This document shows, in pieces, positions 54,699-64,000 of a DNA stretch of 64,000 nucleotides. Source of the stretch: Nymphaea colorata (taxonomy: Eukaryota > Streptophyta > Magnoliopsida > Nymphaeales > Nymphaeaceae). How positions within the stretch are numbered: the stretch's first letter is position 1; the number at the start of each line of letters is the position of its first letter. The notes under the pieces were generated by a model that was not told where the DNA came from, did no database searches, and saw nothing but the letters and a program-made list of their open reading frames with translations. Position numbers and translations under genes: made by a program. Location: contig NC_045144.1 in assembly GCF_008831285.2 (NCBI RefSeq), positions 18,553,716 to 18,617,715 on the forward strand, written 5' to 3'.

Positions 54699-57600
54699 AA
54701 AAGCCAAGGTGTGTACGTAACTCTTTTGAATCCAGGCGTGTTTTCTTTTACAGCTTGAAAAAGATATTGCTTGATGCTGCCGTCCAATAAATGTTGACAA
54801 GGCAGTGAATGCATATTACATATGTTGTTTGGTGATTGATTGATGAGAAGTAAACAGTATGAAAGCATCAGGTGCAGGGTATCTTTGCTAGAAAAATGTT
54901 CAAGTCATTTTTACAAAATCGAACAACTGCACCCATATTTTTTGTGGTCGTCCATCTAGCTAGAGGCTGGTTGTGACTTCTCTTAGATCTTTGATATCAC
55001 TATCCAGTAGATGAATGGCTTTGAAGGGCTTTATGTCATTTTTCCCCAAGGTCTTTGGATCTGATCATCTAAAAACAACAATTTGTTTCTCGTCGCTGTC
55101 AACTTTTCTGTGTACCGCGAATGTGTGTACAATAACAATGTTCAGTTTGGTTGATCTAGTGGACAGCGGCATACCGTATCTGAACTTCATAAGGTTGTTT
55201 CTGGTTGTTGTATATGTTACATGAGAAAACCGCACTATTTTGTAGTGGCACAAAACCCAGGGCTAAAAGATTTACTGTCGATTTTCCCAAGGCTAGAAGG
55301 TCCACTGTGATTTTCAGGACGGGTCGTCAAGTCTTCTAAGGGGATGCCCGTAATAAGCGGTGGAGCTAAGATTTTCTTCAAGGGCAGGCTAAATGTGGGC
55401 TGGGTTTTGTGGGTTGGATTTGAGTAGGGCAAATTACACTCACATTCAAAAAATACATGGTTCTTCTAATGCTTCCCTGTTATGAACCCTGAGTATTAAG
55501 AATACCGTGAGTGTTCCATGAATTCATTCCGAAATTGGAGTTGTTTCTAATGCCAAACGGCTCCTACGGTGACACTAGTAAAAAATACATGGAAGCAAAA
55601 ATTTTGAATCTTTGGTCTGCTTGCGAGCTTCTTTATCCGGAGAACTTCACCATCGAACAGATTACGTTCAACAAAATGCTTGTGAACTTTTGGACATTCC
55701 TTTCTCTTGGCAATTTGTTTCTTCTTCTCTTGATAATGGCTTGTGATTCTGTAGATGTAAATTTTGATTTAATTGGTTGTGGAAGGATTTTTGATAGCTT
55801 TTATCTCTAGAGGAGGACGTCGATGGGTGCTGCGCTAGCAAATTTTGACTAGTCTCCTGATGCATGGTGTGTTTGCGCTGAACCGAAAGCATCAACGAAA
55901 CAAGCAAGTGCAGCAGCAGCCGATGGACCACAGAGTGAAGGTCGGTGCTTACTCTTTAGACTTTTGTGGTGTTGTTAAATGGGCTTTGGTCTTGAATTGT
56001 TTCTGCAAATGACCCATGTAGTCGTATCAAAATTAAAAGGAAAAGAAGAAAAAAAGTAAAGAAATTTAAAGGGGCTGTACAAACTTGTAAAAAATGAAAT
56101 TATGTAATGATTTATAATACTCAATCAACAGAGAAATAACAAATAATGATTACCCAATAAGAATAAAAAGTCGAGTAATTGACGAAAGGAAATTTACAAA
56201 AAACTTATAACAATTGGCAATGATAAAAAAACATATTTTTTTAATTATTGTTAAGAATGCACCCAAAATGCTTGTATCGTTAGCCAAAAGTTACAATCCT
56301 GTCAATTAACCTAGGCTATGACTAACGTAAGTTAGTTAAATGAATAAAATGACAAGTGCTCTTAATGTAAAACAATTTTTATGTTTATTAGTTTGCATCC
56401 AATATTATAAATACATGTTTAACAATATCCAAATAAGTTTGCGTTTTTTAGTAGTATATAAATTAATTGGGTGAATGCTTTTTTATTAACTTTATATAAG
56501 AGAAACCCAGGTGCATCTATAAAAATTAGTATATTTATTATGCGCTTCTTTTGAGAGCAAATGAAATTTTTGATTAAAAAATAAACTTAGGGATCTTTGT
56601 AATTAACTATGAAAAAGTAAAATTTTAATAATATAAAAACATTAGCTATTTTTCTTATTATCACCGAAATTCTAAGCATGTTTTAAAATGTTTTTCAAGG
56701 AAAAAATATGAATCACTCTACTTTATCTCGTTTTTCTGTTTCAAATAATTCTTGTAGCATCGGTATTTGCACCGAGACCTAGGTTTCAGGTGAAATGAGA
56801 AAATTGAGATCTCACTGGTACCTTTCACGCAGTTCAGTTTTTTGGCTTCAAAATAACGCAAAGGCGAAAAGATTACGATCTCATAAAAAAATTATTATAT
56901 TCGCAAGAATGTTAAGCCGAAGAGAGGGTATGATATCTCAATCCAGCTCCCTCACCAACCTGTTTTAAATGTTTGTTTCTTTTAACGGAAGGAAAGCATT
57001 AAGCTTTTCTTCAGCAAATCTTAATGTAAAAGAGGGGGAAAAAAGGACAAATGTTTGGTGGGTTGGTAAGAAATGATGTTTGGTTGCTGAATACGAAATT
57101 GCTTTCACTTTGGGAAACTAGAGCCGATAGAAAGCGCCTTCACACCAATATTGTTAGTATGAGTGTGGCTAATAAGCAGTATATAACAGCTGAAACCCAA
57201 CTCCACTACACCATATCTTTTTAGAACTAATTAGCGGGTTTGTTGACGGACCCAAATTGAGCGACGCTCTTTTTCTAATTTGTGTGTTTCGAAAATAATA
57301 AAGAAATAACTTGAAATAATTAGGAAAAGTAAGGATCTTCAGCGGGGTTCGCATAGGCATGCCTTTCTACGAGGGGCTATTATCACACGTGTAGGCCGTG
57401 GCTGTGACGGTGATGCCTTTGCCTTCACGACTTCACACAGCAACACAAAATATAGTTGATCGGAAGAGTGTTGCTTAATTAACAATATTATTGATAGTGT
57501 CAATTGTCTATAAAATGATACCACAACATATATACGTGTGTGTGTATCAGTTGCTTTAAATACGTTCTTTTGGTATATTAAAAATAATATTCTAATATAT

Positions 57601-59026
57601 TAAGTGTTACGTGGTCGTACCGTCGATAAAGGGCTTGTATCTGGACGCATACCTCGCCTGTTTTAACATTTTCTATTTTTAAAAAATTAATAAATATTTG
57701 AAAACATATAGATGCTTAATTTTTTTCAACGCCTGTAAATTGATAACATTTTCGATTCTTAGACGGTATGAGGAGTGTCCGCCACATTTTGGCGACATTG
57801 ATTGGAACTGCAACGCAATGCATGTCGACCGTTTTTCGTTTTTTTATACAAGCCAGTGTTGTCAATACATTCTTTTAACCATCCTTAATTGCCACACCAA
57901 CCCACCAAATTTCTTTATTTACATAGTGATATTTTAATATGTTCTTATTTTTTTATATATATGAGTGTCCCTTAAAGCTTAAAACTTGAAATAATAATGC
58001 TCCTTAACCAAAATTTTTTAGCTCTGCTACCGTATAATGAACAGCTACTTCCATCGGTAGGCATCAATCCGGCCAATATTTCAGATTTTCAAACATTTAA
58101 AAATCAAATAATAATTAAAGACTCTTGCATCCATAGCCGAACATATTGGTTGATATCTACTGATGTACTCCAAATTGAGCACATGTCAGCTCCTGCCCCG
58201 TTATGCTGACGGCGCGATGAACATGCTTATGTTCATATACGGCATGGATATTGATAGTTAACATAGGAAACAGAGAAATTAATTGAAATGGATTAGCAAC
58301 GTTGTGTTGCATTTTCCTTGCCTGAGGTGATTCACGCATGCCTAGCGTCGGCAAGAAGTCTGTTTGGAGTGCTCCATTCAGTGTGGCAGCCGTGTCCAAA
58401 CTCCAAGTGTCATTAAATTAATTATCTCCGAAATTTAGTCGCACCATGTTGAACACTTCGAGCACTGTGATATTTTAATAGTACCAGTATCGTTCTATGT
58501 GCGTTCATTTTTTTTCGTGACCCTCAATGTTTGACCCATGAAAGCTTTAATTGGCTGCATTTATTTGGTTGAAATTACCGAGAGACGCTTCCGTTTAGGA
58601 CAGGGAAAAAACTAAGATACTAGCAGAAGAGCCCAGTCAGTTAGCTGCTGGGTATGAGTTCAGACTTTTTTTGGTAGCTTAATATGAATATAAAGATTTT
58701 TGGTATTTAAGGACAGGGCTTTTTACACTGTTGAGGAGGCCAAAGATAGAGCTCTGGGAGAGAGAGGTAGAGAACTAAGAGAAGGTTTAGTCTGGGGAGG
58801 GGGGACTTGTGAAGTGAAAAAAAGCAAGCGGCATTCATTATTTGACATTGCTGAGTACAGGAATCTCACCGCCCCAACCCACTTGGGAAGGAAAGCCAGT
58901 TCCACCTGTCATTCCGTTCTCGTTCTGTCACGCATTAATCATGACCCTCCCATCAGGGAATGCCCAGATTTATGGCACGCTGGAAAGTAGTTGGAATATT
59001 CAGTCACAGTAACAAGTTACTCACAG

Positions 59027-59028
<2 letters not shown>
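54699..59028. other. Gene-poor DNA, no gene established
   Basis: 55500-55960 is more balanced in composition and open on both strands (99 codons plus, 88 codons minus) but has no recognisable domain; it could be a gene relic. 56000-58600 is AT-rich and empty of signals I can name. Confidence 0.35.

Positions 59029-59089
<61 letters not shown>
59029..59089. repeat. (TA)n microsatellite, 61 bp
   Basis: Pure alternating TA tract. Confidence 0.97.
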
Positions 59090-59091
<2 letters not shown>

Positions 59092-59938
59092 GTAAAGCGG
59101 CGTGCTTATAGGCGGCATCTGCTCCGCAGAACCTGGTAAAAGTATTTTGCGGTGGTAAACTGTGTATATTTTTATTTTACACACACATATATAAGGTACG
59201 GATGTTTGCTTGTAAGCTGCATGTGCTCCGTCGCACCTGCAGATAGACCGATTATGCGTGTGTGTGCCCGCCAATTTTTCGGACTTAATATTTTTCTATA
59301 TTTCGCATATTGTAGGCAATTGATTTCTGAAGCCATTGAACAGCCCACAGCGGGCACCGACGTCACATACCCAAAAAAAAAAAAATGTTCCGCTGAAGAA
59401 CGAACCTCTCATCTTTGCCTCCTCTTCTCCAATAGGCAAACTATTTTTGTGGAGACTTCTACTAGTTCACGCTAAGAGCTGCACCAAATTATCCATGGGC
59501 CAAGCCCCTAGCCAGGTAGAGGGATCGGGTGAGCTCTTGTAGGCTCATGTTTGTTGCCTTTAATACTCGAAAGAGCACAATTCATGAAAATGTCATGGTT
59601 TCTTTTCTTCTGGAACAAACATGCCACTTACTACAATGCGCTTGGTACCATATATATATATATATATATGTAATGAGAGAAAGAAGGAGAGTGGGTTGCA
59701 TCAACATTGCATGTTCAGATAGCAATAGATTGTCTACTTACAACGGCAACGGCACGAGTATTCGGTAGGATAGGATGTTAGAGAACAAGAGTTGGCAAGA
59801 GAACTTGAGAAGCTTCCTTATTCTGACCTTCACGAGAAAAAAAAAACATCTTGCAGGTAGCTGTTGGTAACGTATATTCTGGGATTCCTGAGTACCTGTG
59901 GTATCATGTACACTGCCATGAGAGAACTCATGAGGAGA
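59090..59938. other. 3' flank of the CASP-like gene, no other gene seen
   Basis: Holds a loose duplication (GCATCTGCTCCGCAGAACCTG near 59115 and GCATGTGCTCCGTCGCACCTG near 59218) and a short (TA)n at about 59652-59670. The 3' UTR of the minus-strand gene ends somewhere in its right part. Confidence 0.4.
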
Positions 59939-61323
59939 CTAACACGAGGCTACGGGTATTTGCCTAGGGCTTTTCATGGTGATGGCTGCAAGCAGGTAGA
60001 AAACTAGGAAGGCACCAAAAGAAAACACTATTGAAATGACACCGATATTACAGAACGACTCCATGTAACGGCAGACGGGGATCCAGCCGGCGTGCGCATT
60101 GCCGTATTTCGCAATGTATCCAACTGCAAGCGCCGCCGAACAGCCGGCTATGAGCAAAGCCACCATTGTCTGCATAGAATTAGAAGTAGAATTAGTTTAC
60201 TTATAGTGGGTGCCTTTGCAGCACACATTCAAGATCCTGCTCGTACAGGGTTACAATCAGAAAGTACTTTCTGGTATCTACTAATTTTCTCGAATAAGTT
60301 CGAAGAGAAACCCAGAGATGAACACTCAGCGGTAAAGCTCCTTTGAGCATACCTCTTATACCGCTTGTGATTATGGTTCTCGTTTGAAAACCTAGACAAA
60401 TTTATCCTGTGATAGTTACCATGTGCACACAATAGCCATGAATAAGGGAATCACAGCTTGGGATTCCGCCTGTGGCCAACAACCACAAGTTCTAGAGGTT
60501 CTCCACTTCCAGATGAGGTACTTAGGAATTTGCAGATTAAGATTTTTTTTCCTTCATGTGATAAAGATTCGAAAAGATGAGAAAGTTTCGAAGTTCCAAG
60601 ACAGAAAAAAAAATTGAAAAACCCAACACCATAGGAAGTTCTATTGACCTTGTTCAGTTCGAAGGTCTGCAAGTCCAACCCCGACACTAGCGTGATGGGT
60701 GGAGCTTGGGTAGTTAGTATCAAAGAAAAACTTTTGGCTGAACCGGCTTTGGCGTCACCAGTGGTGGTTATGTATGTGTGCCGAAGAAGAAAAAGGAGTT
60801 CGAAACGTAGAGAACGGAACCTTACCAGGTCCGAGAAAAAAATCAGAAATTGGCATTTGGGTTTGAGAGATGAAGATTTCAGCTTCAAGAAGACAGCGGA
60901 CGCCGTAGCGTAAGCAAAAGCAATCGAATTCGCGCCGACGAAAAACCTGCCACAAGAGATCATGAAATGTTTAATGTAACAGTTTTCTCCATTAAAACCC
61001 TGCAAAGTTAGCACTATTGGCATCCTAAGCAGTAGATCTGTTTGGATTCAGAGCCGTATGCTTGCACAGAATCAGAGAGGAAAACAAAGATGTTATGAAG
61101 GTGGGAGTCCATACTCATATGCCCCAGAGTAGTTGTATTTGGCCGTGATGGACAGGCCAAAGTAGACAAACGTTGTCTTGTTCACGGCCATGGTAATTGC
61201 AGCAGCTAGTGCCGCAACCCCAGCCAAAAGCCTCAGCAAGACTTGAAGGATAACGAAGTTTCTGGACATTGGGTATTCCTCTGGCTTGATGGTCTTGGCT
61301 ACTTCCACGGACTCGACAGCCAT
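59939..61323 (-). CDS. CASPL1: CASP-like membrane protein (CASPL1 type), three exons
   Basis: Exons on the minus strand: 61323-61115, 60946-60826 and 60169-59939, joined by two GT-AG introns (168 and 656 nt), giving 186 residues. The four-helix plasma-membrane family (CASP/MARVEL-like) includes the proteins that mark the Casparian strip domain; CASPL members act more widely in membrane scaffolding. Helices: about 22-46, 70-91, 103-128 and 153-175. The conserved Arg of TM1 (R31, LLRLLAG) and Asp of TM3 (D109, FFSDLTM) are present, as are FFVGANSIAFAY after the first intron and GNAHAGW with C143 and C150 in the second outer loop. The N-terminus (VAKTIKPEEYPMS) is cytoplasmic and short. Length is normal for the family. 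The exact subfamily and tissue are not determined. Two out-of-frame readings through the introns are excluded by the splice fit. Confidence 0.92.
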
Positions 61324-61370
61324 GGTTGAATAGCCAACAAGCTCAGGGAGAGGAAGAACGAGAGACAGTC

Positions 61371-61408
<38 letters not shown>
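61371..61408. repeat. (GA)n tract in the CASPL 5' leader
   Basis: On the gene's strand this is a (CT)n tract between the TATA box and the ATG, a common feature of plant leaders. Confidence 0.85.
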
Positions 61409-61452
61409 CCTTCACCCTTAATGAGGATGGTTCGTGGGTAGTCCTTGGTGGA

Positions 61453-61460
61453 ATTTATAG
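61453..61460 (-). promoter_or_regulatory. TATA box of the CASP-like gene
   Basis: On the minus strand it reads CTATAAAT, about 130 nt upstream of the ATG at 61323, placing the transcription start near 61425 and giving a leader of about 100 nt. Confidence 0.65.
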
Positions 61461-64000
61461 AGGAGACAATGCCTTTCTCTTTCTTGTGGGGCCATTGATG
61501 ATTTCTTCTCTTGAATATTTTTCCATTTGATTATTTCTTCATTTGCTGATAATGTCAAACAATGTCCTTCCTCTCATAGGGGTTTGCTGCTCTTTGCAAA
61601 TGCCAAGAAATTAGCGTGCTAAGCCTTCTCAAGGACAGGGCTTACGTGATCGACCTTACGTTTTGGGAATGGGGAGGATAAGTAGCGTGTTTAAGTTAGT
61701 AGTCGCTACTTCGTCAGAATTTTGGGAGAATTTTTTATTAAATAGTTTTTGCCCAAATACTCTGTTACAATGTTTTAGAAACGGTGAGCACATCTTGTTG
61801 GTGGACGGCAATGCTAGCGAGATCGATACGGCTCCTTTCATTTATTGGCTGATATGAACGTTTATCAATGCTGTATCAACTATCAACTCATATCGGACGC
61901 GTAACAGCCTTCTTCTTTTTTTTATTTTTTAATGAATTTATTAAAAAATAATTTTTGAAGCAGAAAAGATAAAAATATATGTTACCTTAATAATTGCCAG
62001 AACGGGTCGATACGGCGTGTTGTTTAAGTTTCCAATACACGACGAAGTGTGATCTTTGCTACATTGCGTCTTATTATTGTAACTATGCAAGTATTGTGTC
62101 TCTTATGAGAGAGGGAGAGTATCTGTACTCTAAGTATGCATTCTTTATGCCATAGTCAACTCTAAAAACGGGGGAGAGGGAAAAAATGTGACATCAAGGC
62201 ATATCATTAGAACTCTCTGGCTCACATACGTAATCATATGGCATTATGGCAGTGCTCTAGTCCTTGTAATTGCAGCCACAAGTTTTGTTTTCTGGAACAT
62301 GTGGTGGAGATCTGTAGCCACAAGTTTCTAATATATATATGTGTAACATTAAGGAAAACCATGCTTAGAGATTGTATTATTGGAATCAAATCTTACGATA
62401 GCAAGAACTTATAAAAAGAATATCTTATGTCATTTAGAAATAAAAATATAAATGTTTAAGTTGTGAAAATTGGCAACATTATGGGTGAGCTCGACTGGGT
62501 AAACTTTTTCTCAATCTGCTCTTATTTGTTAAACGCGTCGAGGTTAAGGCAAAGAAATAAATCTGAAAGCGAGCTTGGGTTGCACAAGGTTGACTCGCAT
62601 GAGTTCAAGGTAGTTTATATAGAGAATAGTTTTACATGTTTTTCTCATAAGATGGCTTCTAGAGTGAATTTGTTTTCAATTTGAAGAGTGCCAATCTTCA
62701 AAATCCCTTCTTTTCTTTCACGGATATGCATGTTAGCAGAAATACAGCTTTTCTACCTAATCAGTTAACTTCTGTTTGCCAAGTGATCAAGCCAAGCCTG
62801 AGCTATGATGCACTCAGTACAACCCAATATGTCAAAATTACCGGATCTAAAACTTTTTTTTGCTATATTATATTAATTCACAACGTTGAATATAAAAAAC
62901 TAAACCTTTTGTAAGTGGCTATATATAGCTGTATTTAGGGCACCCATTCATTACTTCCTATTATATCTGTACTGAGTGCATGTGTTAAACTTTTTTAGTA
63001 TTTTTGTTATTTCATAAGAGCACTTAATCTGTTATTTTTTAAAGACACTTTAGTTACATAAAGTTTTCTTATTTAATGGCTTATATAATATATGTCTGTA
63101 TGTGTGTCTATGTATTTTTATTATTGCCAACTAGCTATTAGTGCCAATTATGTTAAATTGGTCTCGGTCATTGAATGGGATTATGGGAGGAGATATTTGA
63201 CTGAAATTCTCCACCATGTAAAGTATATTCGACAAAAGGATGCAAATACATTTAAAAAAAAACGCCTTGTGCTGCGGAATCTCCATTATACATCTCTTGA
63301 ATTCAACGAAAATAGAATTTGTTGTAGTTTTTACATTTTATAATGTGTCCTCACTCCTCAGAACTACTGTTTGAAACAACTCATTTTTCTCTTTTTTTAG
63401 GTTAGGCACCGCATTCGTACACACACTGGAACCTGACTTAGAAAAAATATGACAACTCTGACCATTATGTCTGTTTATTTGTTAAATGTTAAAGTATTTA
63501 TTAGAATTTTTGAATTATATGGATTTAGTTATATATATATATAACCACTTTCAGTTAAAGCTTAGCTATCTTTCTCATTTGATGAGACAAATTTGTAAAT
63601 GTAGCCATATAGCCTAATTTTCACGTTGCCTCATGGGGTCGCTGCTTCTATCTCTTGTCCTTATATGCATGAAGTTTGTAAAAATGGATCAATTCGAAGG
63701 TGGCTTTCTAACCAACTAAATTCTGTATCTCCAACTTTGGTAGAAGTGCAACTTCTAAACGGTTTCTGGTCACAAGCTACAGAAGTATCCAACTCCTGTC
63801 TCTGGTGGCTAGTTTTTTGCCTGTTCCTATGGAACCTGTGCGGTTCTGGATCTGGATCCAATTCTAAATTGGTGGCACATGGTTTACACTTATTATAGGT
63901 GAAGCCATATTATGGTTCGTGAATGACCAAATTGTGTTACATGAATCATGCTTTTATTTTTGCACCTATTGTAAGAAATACGATGACTCAGCCACTCAGG
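61461..64000. other. Right-edge intergenic DNA, no gene seen
   Basis: AT-rich with frames up to 90 codons, none with a recognisable domain or convincing splice sites. A short (TA)n occurs at about 63531-63542. Confidence 0.4.

Noticed and set aside
58611-58680. Possible Pol III box pair (tRNA-like) near 58640
   Set aside because: Both boxes deviate at key positions and no tRNA fold or SINE body is visible.
1-64000. CRISPR arrays, operons, rRNA genes, intact tRNAs, organelle or viral insertions
   Set aside because: None seen by reading. The short tandem repeats have two or three units without regular unique spacers, and the tRNA-like boxes belong to SINE-like elements.

Overview
This window is nuclear DNA from a flowering plant. 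The evidence is spliced genes with GT-AG introns, plant-type snRNA promoters (upstream sequence element plus TATA), plant-only families (a CONSTANS-like B-box/CCT factor and a CASP-like membrane protein) and AT-rich intergenic DNA full of short non-autonomous transposons and (TA)n/(GA)n microsatellites. The species cannot be fixed from the sequence. The very GC-rich single-exon ARM gene inside AT-rich DNA is common in monocots and some early-diverging angiosperms, but this is only a hint.

Layout. 1-446: the first coding exon and part of intron 1 of a minus-strand TRAP-beta (SSR2) gene that runs off the left edge. 2.1-4.7 kb: a U5 snRNA gene and a U2 snRNA gene on the plus strand, both with Pol II-type promoters that share an identical 20-nt upstream block. 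4.8-18 kb: gene-poor repeat DNA with MITE-like elements, two SINE-like elements (one with clear target-site duplications) and several short tandem repeats. 18.67-20.35 kb: an intronless ARM-repeat protein gene. 20.4-42.7 kb: a long gene-poor stretch with a tandem-repeat-bearing MITE, a three-copy dispersed repeat family (also at 12.3 kb), a compound long inverted repeat with a near-perfect 47-bp hairpin at its centre, another SINE and one MITE with definable ends. 43.28-46.80 kb: a five-exon CONSTANS-LIKE gene whose last intron appears to be GC-AG. 47.5-48.3 kb: a truncated LINE. 49.96-50.17 kb: a TATA box, an E2F-type site and a short first coding exon of a gene I could not resolve or name. 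59.94-61.32 kb: a three-exon CASP-like gene on the minus strand. 61.5-64 kb: nothing recognisable.

The genes do not form a pathway: they are ordinary, separately regulated plant genes (ER translocon, spliceosomal RNAs, ARM scaffold, transcription factor, membrane-domain protein). I found no CRISPR, operon, rRNA or prokaryote-like system, and nothing that is clearly a new biological system. The observations most worth checking are the snRNA promoter pair with an altered U2 Sm site, the GC-AG intron splitting the CCT domain, the 47-bp hairpin inside a long inverted repeat, the unnamed E2F-promoter gene start, and the SINE with a paralogous empty site nearby.
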